Origin: a virus
Virus record (IMG/VR): IMGVR_UViG_3300024265_000150
Span: 1-33,819 of that record
Strand: one strand, 5' to 3'
Length of the DNA: 33,819 nt
Part shown: in pieces, positions 24,114 through 29,708 of the stretch
How the letters are laid out: every line of letters starts with the position of its first letter
Numbering within the stretch: position 1 is the first letter of the stretch
Translations under genes and position numbers: made by a program
Notes under the pieces: generated by a model
Database searches by the model: none
What the model was told of the DNA's origin: nothing
The model's input: only the letters and a program-made list of their open reading frames with translations

Positions 24114-24151
24114 CCCGCCAAGGCTGGCAGTGCCCGCTGTGCGAGGTCTAG
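24110..24151 (+). pseudogene. Remnant of a CPxC zinc-ribbon gene (13 codons)
   Basis: A GTG overlapping the previous stop (GTGA) begins MTRQGWQCPLCEV and then meets TAG. Common small phage zinc ribbons start this way (GWQCP-x-C) and continue to a second CPxC pair, which is missing here. The break lies exactly where the converging ribbon-helix-helix gene ends, so it looks cut by a rearrangement. Confidence 0.5.
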
Positions 24152-24342
24152 CCGTGGTAGGCTCGCACCGCGCTGAGGACCGCCTCGCGCATCCACTGTG
24201 AGCGGCTCTGCCCCGCAGCCTGCGCCACCCTGTCGATACTGTCGCGCGTCTTCTCGCGCACGTTGATCGGAACAACCACGTAACCACCGTCCGCGTGCGG
24301 CGGCGGCCCAGGCTTGCGTCGAGTTTTCGTCACGGTCCCCAT
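24148..24342 (-). CDS. Ribbon-helix-helix (CopG/Arc-type) regulator
   Basis: This is 64 residues. GYVVVPINVREKTRDSIDRV gives the beta strand and first helix, and QAAGQSRSQWMREAVLSAVR the second, which is the ribbon-helix-helix pattern. The N-terminus is basic (TKTRRKPGPPPH). It is transcribed away from the operator-rich region 24343-24729 and probably represses itself and the divergent operon at 24730. Resemblance to antitoxin regulators is noted, but no toxin partner is adjacent. Confidence 0.82.
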   Translation of the reverse strand: MGTVTKTRRKPGPPPHADGGYVVVPINVREKTRDSIDRVAQAAGQSRSQWMREAVLSAVRAYHG

Positions 24343-24729
24343 GCTGCCTCCAAAAAGGATTTGCCCCTTGCTTATTTATACTGATTCCCGCGCGGAAGTC
24401 AAAAAGGATTCACCCCCTCGCATATAATACCGCTCCGGTCCCCATGCTGGAGCAGAGCTCGAGATTCTGGAATCGACTTCCATAATCACCCCGCAGGGAT
24501 ATTGAAAGCGATATTCAATATCGCCGAGCTCGCGGTTCTCAGACTTCTACGCGGACCGATAGCCGATCGCGCTCGAGCGCGCAAGGGGTGTTTCGGCCGG
24601 AGCGCCAGAAACCTTGAGCGCCCCGAGGGGCAATTTATTTTGCGTCCGATGCGAGATAATCGTAAAGACCCCTTGCCAGATACCGAAACGTGTGACAAGA
24701 TCAGATTGTCAATCACAAAGGGGCACATA
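24343..24729. promoter_or_regulatory. Operator-rich divergent control region
   Basis: This gene-free stretch holds: two direct copies of CAAAAAGGATT (24351-24361, 24400-24410), each followed by CCCC and an AT-rich segment, the second containing TATAAT at 24423; two copies of CGGTCCCCATGCTG (24333-24346, spanning the regulator start codon, and 24436-24449); palindrome GATTC-TG-GAATC (24463-24474); GATATTGAA/TTCAATATC (24498-24522); the perfect palindrome GCGCTCGAGCGC (24569-24580); a small hairpin GCCCCGAGGGGC followed by AATTTATTTT (24620-24641); and TGACAA/TTGTCA (24693-24711) just before the next ribosome site. Probably targets of the ribbon-helix-helix protein and other regulators. Confidence 0.55.
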
Positions 24730-24888
24730 ATGCCGAATAGAGCTCAAGACTGGTTTCTGGCAACCGTCGCGGCCGTCGTCATGGCCGCGGTGGTGTTGGC
24801 TATCGCTTCGGGCTGTGCGCCCGTGGCGGTTTCACAGTGTACCACCGACATGGAGTGCGAGGCTTCGTGGCGGTTTCACCACAACTAG
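24730..24888 (+). CDS. 52-residue lipoprotein-like or anchored peptide
   Basis: The ATG at 24730 follows AAAGGGGCAC by three bases. A hydrophobic helix (WFLATVAAVVMAAVVLAIAS) leads to SGCAP, a possible lipobox, then a Cys-containing tail (SQCTTDMECEASW). The frame stays open upstream, but only this part has signals. Unknown role. Confidence 0.62.
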   Translation: MPNRAQDWFLATVAAVVMAAVVLAIASGCAPVAVSQCTTDMECEASWRFHHN

Positions 24889-24900
24889 AAAGGGGCACCG

Positions 24901-25449
24901 ATGGCCTACCACTACACCGACCAATCGAGGGAAACGGAGCCGAACGCGCTGCCGGACGTCGAGGTTTTTGAGGCTTGTGCGGATTGCGCGCCTAACCTAA
25001 TCCATTCCGATGATCCAAGTTACCGCGCGGAGGGGTGTAACGCGCGGAGGCTCCGATGGTACTACGCCCACGGCTCCCCCGGCTGCCTCTGGGATTCCGA
25101 CCCCATCGGCCCCTTCGATACGGAAGCCGAGGCACTCACGGCAGCACGCGAGGCGGCAGGATTCTGCGCGCATGGCATTCCAGACGAGGTGATCTGTGAA
25201 GAGTGCCCTGCGCCTGAGCTTTGGGTTCTCAGGGAGACCGGACCCTACGGAGTCGAGAATCCCCGATATTACGCGCACGGAGATAACCCGGCGGATCCTT
25301 TGGACACTGCTGTATGGGCGTCGGAAGAGGGCGCGAGGCTGGCCCTAGCCCAAATTAGAATAGCAGACCGACCGGGGTTTATTCGTGGGTTTACGGTTGT
25401 CCGCCTCCCCGATGTTGACGCTCGGCGCTGGGGCCAATCAGAAGACTGA
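24901..25449 (+). CDS. Hypothetical protein with CAHG/CEEC motifs
   Basis: This is 182 residues, acidic. WYYAHGSPGCLWDSDPIGPF, DTEAEALTAAREAAGF, then FCAHGIPDEVICEECP and a second YYAHGDNPADPLDTAVWAS. The two YYAHG segments suggest an internal duplication of a small aromatic unit of the kind seen in phage proteins that end DTEAEALAAA. Cysteines may bind zinc. It uses the same ribosome-site sequence (AAAGGGGCAC) as the gene upstream. Confidence 0.75.
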   Translation: MAYHYTDQSRETEPNALPDVEVFEACADCAPNLIHSDDPSYRAEGCNARRLRWYYAHGSPGCLWDSDPIGPFDTEAEALTAAREAAGFCAHGIPDEVICEECPAPELWVLRETGPYGVENPRYYAHGDNPADPLDTAVWASEEGARLALAQIRIADRPGFIRGFTVVRLPDVDARRWGQSED

Positions 25450-25525
25450 TCGCCGCAACCTATCCCGGTGGGCTTGCGGGTCCATCGGGATTGTTGGCGG
25501 GGATTATCCCGAGTGAGGTGGCACG

Positions 25526-26032
25526 ATGTCAGCTTTCATGGTAGGACGCGAGCACATCTGGGCGATCGTAGACGCGTGGCGCAAGAGTCAAGAGCGAGGC
25601 TGGAACAGCGCCCCCGAGTGGGAGACGCTCGCCAAGCTGGGCCAGATGCTCTGGGATGAGAACCGCGCAAGCGTTGAGCACCGCTACCCCGACTGCGAGG
25701 GTAATGACCTACCGGGTCCGGTCGGATGCAATTTCACCTATGGAACCCACGAAATCGCAATGGGCAAGCCCAGCTACTCCCCGGTGGAGATCCTCAAGGC
25801 TTGCCATTGCCTCGAGTATCAGAGCTGCGAGCATCCTGGGTGGACGGAGTCAGAGGCGCGAGGAGTGCTGGCGGATGTTCGCGAGGCGCAAGAGCGGCTT
25901 GTGCCGGGCTACGAGGAAGCCGAGTGGGGGATTCGCGACATCCCGAAGCCCGCTGGCCCGTGTCTGCACAAGGTTCGGTCAATCAGCCAAGGCATGGCTT
26001 GCGTTGAGTGCGGCGAGACCGCATCGGTCTAA
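25526..26032 (+). CDS. Conserved phage protein (MSAFMVGREHI type)
   Basis: This is 168 residues. MSAFMVGREHIWAIVDAW, LGQMLWDENRASVEHRYPD, ILKACHCLEYQSCEHPGW and LVPGYEEAEWGI match a protein common in phages and mobile elements. The C-terminus adds CLHKVRSISQGMACVECGE, a likely zinc ribbon. Function unknown. GAGGTG lies five bases before the ATG. Last gene of the rightward block. Confidence 0.82.
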   Translation: MSAFMVGREHIWAIVDAWRKSQERGWNSAPEWETLAKLGQMLWDENRASVEHRYPDCEGNDLPGPVGCNFTYGTHEIAMGKPSYSPVEILKACHCLEYQSCEHPGWTESEARGVLADVREAQERLVPGYEEAEWGIRDIPKPAGPCLHKVRSISQGMACVECGETASV

Positions 26033-26199
26033 CCCACCACCACCGGCGCGCCGACGTGTATCTGGCGCTCGAGGATGGCTTGAGAGCGGCGATCGGGAGC
26101 AGGTCCGCACCGCAGGCACCCTTAATTCAAGGAATTTGCGCGGGCTGGGGCGCTATTCAAGAGGGGCGCGTTTCTTTAACTAGCCGGGACGCTGGGTGG

Positions 26200-26217
26200 G
26201 TGTTCCATGTGGAACAC
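26200..26217. promoter_or_regulatory. parS-like palindrome
   Basis: The core TGTTCCATGTGGAACA (26201-26216) differs at one central base from the idealised ParB site TGTTCCACGTGGAACA, and the arms extend one more base each side. It lies directly upstream of a sigma-70-like promoter, so it could instead be an operator. No parA or parB is visible in the window. Confidence 0.5.
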
Positions 26218-26245
26218 TTGACGTCGGTGGCCCCTTCGCTACACT
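26218..26245 (+). promoter_or_regulatory. Sigma-70-like promoter
   Basis: TTGACG and TACACT are separated by 16 bases, starting one base after the palindrome. No coding gene follows on this strand, so it may drive an untranslated RNA. Confidence 0.45.
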
Positions 26246-26471
26246 GCGGTCGTTGATGGGTGCCTGGATACTAGCCGGGCGTGAAGCGCTCGAATTGACG
26301 AGGCAGCACCCATGGCGGGCTAGGGACAGCCGGGCGGGAGGTCCAGCGCAAACAGAACAAGCCACCCTGCGGCCGTTGCTCCGTGTCCGCTGTAGGCTTG
26401 AGACTGGACCGACGGAGCTTATCCAACCCTGACCCTGTCATATCCAACCCCAAGGTTGGTCTGGGCAACCG

Positions 26472-26663
26472 TCAACCACGCTCCCGCATCAGCAAATCTG
26501 GGCCGCGATCAGTCGGCCCAAACCTTTCACGGATCGCTGTTGGCTCGGGAGCCGCCGGCCTCCACTTGTCGTGGCACTCTTTACAGCGGGGAGCTTCGGG
26601 TGTTTCCGGATCGACAATCCGCCCCCCGCAACCCCAACACTTGCTCAGGTGCTTTTCTCTCAT
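26472..26663 (-). CDS. Small zinc-ribbon protein
   Basis: This is 63 residues from the ATG at 26663; a GTG at 26681 would add six. CWGCGG and CKECH, 18 residues apart, form a classic four-cysteine zinc ribbon. The rest is polar and basic. Probably nucleic-acid or protein binding; function unknown. Confidence 0.7.
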   Translation of the reverse strand: MREKHLSKCWGCGGRIVDPETPEAPRCKECHDKWRPAAPEPTAIRERFGPTDRGPDLLMRERG

Positions 26664-26734
26664 GTAAGGATGATAGCACACGTGTCAAGCGGAGCGCCGG
26701 GCCGCTACATGTGGCTCCGGAACTGGGCTGACCA

Positions 26735-26953
26735 CTACATGTGGTGGTCGAGTGGGGATCGCCCCGCCAGGCTCCATATGGGCGGGTTGTGCCGTGCGCA
26801 CTCTACCGCCACAGCGGCCTTGATCTGGTCTGCGACCAGCTTGCAATGACCACAGCGCGCAGTGTGGCTTCGAGGCAACCCCTTGCCCACCGCCTTGGCG
26901 ATCACGCAGATGCTCACCGCTCTCTGTTCGGGTGTTGGCGCCGTTTCGCTCAT
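26735..26953 (-). CDS. Small hypothetical protein
   Basis: This is 72 residues. The start is strong (GGGGAGGAGCG before the ATG). RCGHCKLVADQIKAAVAVEC suggests a CxxC site in a helical protein. The family is not recognised. A longer overlapping frame (26685-27008) lacks these signals. Confidence 0.66.
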   Translation of the reverse strand: MSETAPTPEQRAVSICVIAKAVGKGLPRSHTARCGHCKLVADQIKAAVAVECARHNPPIWSLAGRSPLDHHM

Positions 26954-27369
26954 CGCTCCTCCCCTTCATCGCTTCATTCGGATGGGCGCATGCAACCGTC
27001 AACCGCACGCCCTACCCCGCCCTGAAAACTCCGCCGCCAGCCCATCACCTGGGCCCATACCACCACACCACGAGAGGCGAAAGTCCTGCATCGTACCCAC
27101 CCTCTCGCCGAGTGTTATTCCACACGTTCAGCGAGTAGGTGAGCAACTACGCGGGGTTACAGCGAAGGCTCTACTTTACAGAATACCCGTTATCGGACAT
27201 TAATCCGCACGGGGGCGAGCTCGAGGCTGCGAAGGGGGGCCGGGGGGCCTCCCGCCTGCTCCTGCCATAGACAGTCACCAGAACGCGCCGTTGTCTAATA
27301 AAAGCCTTAGATTTTGGTGATTTGCATAAAAAAGCAGGTATGCTATGGAGTATCCACAGGAGGTGCGAG
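26954..27369. other. Intergenic stretch with hairpins and probable promoter
   Basis: No gene seen. It contains an inverted repeat CGAGAGG/CCTCTCG near 27071-27106, a G-rich hairpin (GGGGGCC...GGCCTCCC, about 27234-27252), and an AT-rich stretch just before the next gene with TTGGTG and TATGCT about 19 bases apart, a weak promoter candidate. Confidence 0.45.
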
Positions 27370-27597
27370 ATGAATCCCACATCTGGGGAGTTTGTAGGCG
27401 ACGAACTGGCCGAGACTTGGATGCAACGCATCGCGGTCGGCGAGACTGTCAAGATCAAGGGCGAAGAGTTGGAGGTTGTGTCGATCGGCCCGCGCGAAAT
27501 TACTCTGAAGTTGCTCAGCCAGGGGGATCGGGATGCGAAGGCAATGAGGGCGGCGCTTGACGACAGGCTGTCCTCGCTCATCCCCCCCGACGCCTAG
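27370..27597 (+). CDS. Small beta-rich protein, faintly CsrA-like
   Basis: This is 75 residues with a perfect AGGAGGT five bases before the ATG. IAVGETVKIKGEELEVVSIG followed by REITLKLLS has the strand rhythm of small RNA-binding barrels, with a local VGET match to the CsrA N-terminus. The key Arg and C-terminal helix of CsrA are not clear, so this is only a hint. It stands alone between converging genes. Confidence 0.7.
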   Translation: MNPTSGEFVGDELAETWMQRIAVGETVKIKGEELEVVSIGPREITLKLLSQGDRDAKAMRAALDDRLSSLIPPDA

Positions 27598-27635
27598 GGG
27601 GTGCGGTAGTAGACAGTCCCACCCACTCGCAATAT

Positions 27636-27670
27636 CGCCTAAAAAATGGTAGTTTTTTGGTAAAAAGGCG
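27636..27670. terminator. Possible bidirectional terminator between convergent genes
   Basis: CGCCT-AAAAAA, loop TGGTAG, TTTTTT, then AGGCG gives nested complementary arms with T and A runs, midway between two converging genes. The stem is AT-rich and therefore weak. AAAAAGGCGAGCGC at its right edge recurs near 27987, ahead of the next gene. Confidence 0.4.
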
Positions 27671-27693
27671 AGCGCTGCTGGTAGTTTGGAGCG

Positions 27694-27969
27694 CTATGAG
27701 GGGTCTTCGCGGATAGCGGCAGCGATCCGGTTACTACACTGGGCCCATGCTGACTTGATGTGCTTCTGGTAGAACTTCTCTCGCTGAATGGTGGGGCTTG
27801 GAAGCTTGTGCCAGGAACGCCCCTCCTCCGCCACCCCCGCACACCGCTCGCGTTCGGCGAGGACGGCCTCGAGGTGATCGTCGTACGTGACCCACGAGCC
27901 GCCCGCCTCCTCATCCATCCCCTCGGGGCACAGTTCATGGCGAGTAATGCCGGTCTTCGGATCGCTCAT
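27694..27969 (-). CDS. Small hypothetical phage protein
   Basis: This is 91 residues from the ATG at 27969, four bases after a perfect AAGGAGG. VTYDDHLEAVLAERERCAGV and RIAAAIREDPS resemble the helical ERERCA...AA.IR pattern of common small phage proteins. The frame remains open upstream to 28134 but lacks signals there. Unknown role. Confidence 0.76.
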   Translation of the reverse strand: MSDPKTGITRHELCPEGMDEEAGGSWVTYDDHLEAVLAERERCAGVAEEGRSWHKLPSPTIQREKFYQKHIKSAWAQCSNRIAAAIREDPS

Positions 27970-28375
27970 CGTTCCTCCTTCCGCCAAAAAGGCGAGCGCA
28001 ATCGCTGATGTTGGATAGGTAACGAAGCCCCCGCCCCGCAGGCGCTCTATACGGGTTCGCCTTCTGGGGGCTCCGCTGGCCTCCCCGGCATTGCTGCGGC
28101 TCACAGCGCCCGGGGTTGTGCTCTCTCTGACCAAGAAGCGCCCCCTGGGTGAGCTACTCCCAGGGGGTCTTTAAGCCGGTCGCGCACCAGCTCTTTGCGC
28201 GGCGTGAGCGGGAGCAGGCTCCGGTGCAGCGTGACGGTTGCACCACGGCAGGGCCGCGCTGAGGGCTCTCTGTCGGCTGCGGGGCTTGCTCAAGGTGCAA
28301 CTTTCCCTACGATTCGGTTGTAGTAGCGCACACTTGAGTGTTCCGCAAGGGGTTTTGGAAGACGCCGACCTGTTT
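27970..28375. other. Gene-free, strongly structured region
   Basis: No gene seen in about 400 bases. Hairpin arms in order: AGCCCCC/GGGGGCT (28026, 28066); CCCCGG/CCGGGG (28083, 28110) with an inner GCTG/CAGC; the 9-bp terminator stem at 28141; CGCGCA/TGCGCG (about 28185); GGAGC/GCTCC (about 28211); and GTTGCACC/GGTGCAAC (28237, 28294). The density suggests a structured RNA or a stack of terminators. Confidence 0.5.
28141..28172 (+). terminator. Rho-independent terminator-like hairpin
   Basis: CCCCCTGGG and CCCAGGGGG form a perfect 9-bp stem around a 9-base loop, followed by TCTTT on the plus strand. No plus-strand gene precedes it closely, so it may end an untranslated transcript; on the minus strand it lacks a U tract. 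Confidence 0.6.
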
Positions 28376-28462
28376 TTAGCCGCAGCGCACAGCCAGATAG
28401 GTGAGCATGATGAGGGCCCCGATGGCGGCGCCTACCAAGGCGACTGCGAAATAGTGGCTCAC
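28376..28462 (-). CDS. 28-residue membrane microprotein
   Basis: A GTG overlapping the previous stop (GTGA) opens a 28-residue frame that is nearly all one membrane helix (VALVGAAIGALIMLTYLAV). Coupling and hydrophobicity support it. Last gene of the exported-protein cassette. Confidence 0.58.
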   Translation of the reverse strand: MSHYFAVALVGAAIGALIMLTYLAVRCG

Positions 28463-28557
28463 TTGCGCGCCCTTCTCTGGCGGTCCTCGCGCTCGAGCAG
28501 CCAGATCATCCAGCAAACCCAGACGCCCCAGAGAAAGCCGGCCCAGAATTCGCTCAC
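28459..28557 (-). CDS. 32-residue Trp-rich membrane microprotein
   Basis: Starting at a GTG five bases after GAGG, this reads MSEFWAGFLWGVWVCWMIWL and then a charged tail (EREDRQRRARK). It is a single membrane span with five tryptophans and a cytoplasmic-type basic end. It overlaps the next microprotein by GTGA. Confidence 0.6.
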   Translation of the reverse strand: MSEFWAGFLWGVWVCWMIWLLEREDRQRRARK

Positions 28558-28567
28558 TTGCGCCTCA

Positions 28568-28921
28568 TCAATCCAACTCGCCCATCCGCGCGTACCGGAG
28601 CATGTCTGCGGCGAGATCATCCATCCGCTCCTTGCGTGGCGCGTGCCAGCAGGGCCAGGCCGCATGACAGGTGCCGCATGTGCGGTTCTGTTGTTCTCGG
28701 TGGCCATCGCGGCGTGAATAGGAAACCTTCTGCCCCGCCACGATTTGGACCGGGGGGTCGAAATCCACCCGGACGTCGCCGGCCTCGTAGGAGTGCAGCA
28801 ACCCCCCGAACCGCCCCTGCCGGCCCAGGCGGACATCACCGCCGCCCTTGGCCGCGGCCATCCCGCCCACGGCAGCGATCAGCGCGGGGCCCAGGAACTT
28901 CAGGAAATCACGGCGCTTCAT
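28568..28921 (-). CDS. Tat-signal exported protein with CxxCH motif
   Basis: This is 117 residues from the ATG at 28921, which lies inside the end of the upstream gene (14-base overlap). The N-terminus KRRDFLKFLGPALIAAVGGM is a twin-arginine (Tat) signal. The mature part includes beta-like VRVDFDPPVQIVAGQKVSYS and CGTCHAAWPCW, a CxxCH motif as in c-type haem sites, plus a third Cys. One motif cannot distinguish haem from zinc or a thiol site. The C-terminus (MDDLAADMLRYARM) is helical. Tat signals are rare in phage genes. It is cotranscribed with a second Tat protein. Confidence 0.72.
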   Translation of the reverse strand: MKRRDFLKFLGPALIAAVGGMAAAKGGGDVRLGRQGRFGGLLHSYEAGDVRVDFDPPVQIVAGQKVSYSRRDGHREQQNRTCGTCHAAWPCWHAPRKERMDDLAADMLRYARMGELD

Positions 28922-29168
28922 AGAACGGCATCCATATCCAGCTCGGCTCCACTTCGCCACCCTTGACTATTTCGCTCAGCCACGTGGTGCCCGGCTCCGG
29001 CGTTGAGCAGTATACGTAGCCGGCGTCGTCGACGACCCCTACGTCCCATCCGCTGATTCTGGTCCACACCGGCTTACTGCGGGTCGCCGCCTTTATCCCC
29101 AACGCCCCCGCCACCGCCGCAATCGGCGCCATCCCGAGGAGCTTCAAGAAGCCGCGGCGTTCGATCAC
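28908..29168 (-). CDS. Small Tat-signal exported protein
   Basis: This is 86 residues (GTG start after GAGGG). ERRGFLKLLGMAPIAAVAGA is a Tat signal very like that of the downstream gene product (ERRGFLKLLG against KRRDFLKFLG), so the leaders are probably paralogous. The mature part is only about 60 residues, with Trp-rich beta-like segments (PVWTRISGWDVGVVDDAGYV). Unknown function. It follows the cysteine-rich gene by seven bases. Confidence 0.72.
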   Translation of the reverse strand: MIERRGFLKLLGMAPIAAVAGALGIKAATRSKPVWTRISGWDVGVVDDAGYVYCSTPEPGTTWLSEIVKGGEVEPSWIWMPFYEAP

Positions 29169-29175
29169 GGCGCCC

Positions 29176-29373
29176 TCAATCGAAACTCACGCATTGTCCC
29201 CGCGGCCCCGGATTCATGCAGATGCAGGCCGAGTTGGAGCACGCGGCGGTGCTGTAGCAGACGGTGGGCAGGCAACTTGTGACCCCCTCGCAGTGCGCGG
29301 GTGACGTGCTGGCGGCGAAGTGGATAGCTGCGAAGGCGATGAACGCCAACGTGCCGATGATCGTGGTTCTCAT
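29176..29373 (-). CDS. Secreted cysteine-rich peptide, knottin/EGF-like spacing
   Basis: This is 65 residues with a Sec signal (TTIIGTLAFIAFAAIHFAAS). The mature 40 residues hold seven cysteines (28, 34, 39, 45, 50, 52, 61). The last six are spaced C-x4-C-x5-C-x4-C-x-C-x8-C, compatible with an inhibitor cystine knot or the C-x-C-x8-C end of an EGF module. Three disulfides are plausible in the periplasm. AGGAGG lies seven bases before the ATG. First gene of the leftward cassette, so nearest its promoter. Confidence 0.72.
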   Translation of the reverse strand: MRTTIIGTLAFIAFAAIHFAASTSPAHCEGVTSCLPTVCYSTAACSNSACICMNPGPRGQCVSFD

Positions 29374-29388
29374 GGGGTTTCCTCCTAG

Positions 29389-29406
29389 CGGGATGTTGGA
29401 GGTCGC
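29389..29406 (+). repeat. Left arm of long-range inverted repeat
   Basis: Complementary at 17 of 18 positions to 29546-29563; the perfect core is TGTTGGAGGTCGC. It directly precedes the cassette's first ribosome site, so it may be an operator. Confidence 0.6.
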
Positions 29407-29545
29407 CGGGGTATCCCCCTTAGCGTGATTCCGGCGGCGCGCCCGCGCTTATCTGGGACTGTTCGCGGATTACGCCTAGACACAGAATAGACCGTACCCA
29501 GCGGCCCCGTGTCTTCCATTCGGCTACTGTTCCGCCCCGCACGCC

Positions 29546-29563
29546 GCGACCTCCAACACCCCG
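29546..29563 (-). repeat. Right arm of long-range inverted repeat
   Basis: Partner of 29389-29406. It lies just downstream of the leftward -10 element, near the expected transcription start, so both arms flank the start of the cassette transcript. Confidence 0.6.
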
Positions 29564-29591
29564 TCCATAGCACGCTCACCGCGGCTGTCAA
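29564..29591 (-). promoter_or_regulatory. Leftward sigma-70-like promoter for the exported cassette
   Basis: On the minus strand TTGACA (29591-29586) is followed after 16 bases by TATGGA (29569-29564) with a TGC extended -10. The -35 lies within the palindrome. Confidence 0.5.
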
Positions 29592-29605
29592 TACGTGTAT
29601 TGACA
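29586..29605. promoter_or_regulatory. 20-bp operator-like palindrome
   Basis: TGTCAATAC-GT-GTATTGACA: perfect 9-bp arms around two bases. Each arm ends in TTGACA on its own strand, so one bound dimer could cover both -35 elements. The rightward -10 is poor (AATCTT or TAAATC). Confidence 0.62.
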
Positions 29606-29680
29606 CGCCGACAGAGTGGGTAAATCTTTTCCCACCTTGGATCCGATTACCCAAAAGAGACAATTATTTTCCCACAGGGG

Positions 29681-29708
29681 TTGACGACCCCACACAGCAC
29701 GGTATCTA
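29681..29708 (+). promoter_or_regulatory. Sigma-70-like promoter of the packaging operon
   Basis: TTGACG and TATCTA with 16 bases between, about 40 bases before the first packaging-region ATG. The predicted leader contains the TGCCTA/TAGGCA hairpin. Confidence 0.5.

Larger units (their letters stand above)
26033..26471. other. Gene-free stretch with parS-like site, promoter and hairpins
   Basis: No convincing gene in 439 bases. Contents: the palindrome at 26200-26217 and the promoter at 26218-26245, listed separately; an inverted repeat TGGGTGC/GCACCCA about 40 bases apart (from about 26255); three scattered copies of AGCCGGG; and a hairpin CCAACC-CCAA-GGTTGG near 26443-26458 without a U tract. 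A 58-codon frame at 26256-26432 lacks a ribosome site and is not called. Confidence 0.5.

Noticed and set aside
26256-26432. 58-codon plus-strand frame after the promoter
   Set aside because: No ribosome site and no recognisable protein character; left as possible RNA or noise.
28026-28072. AGCCCCC/GGGGGCT arms as a possible tRNA acceptor stem
   Set aside because: The enclosed length, about 47 bases in all, is too short for a tRNA and lacks the arms.
28238-28717. 159-codon plus-strand frame
   Set aside because: It overlaps two microproteins and a Tat protein on the other strand, has no ribosome site, and includes the hairpin region.
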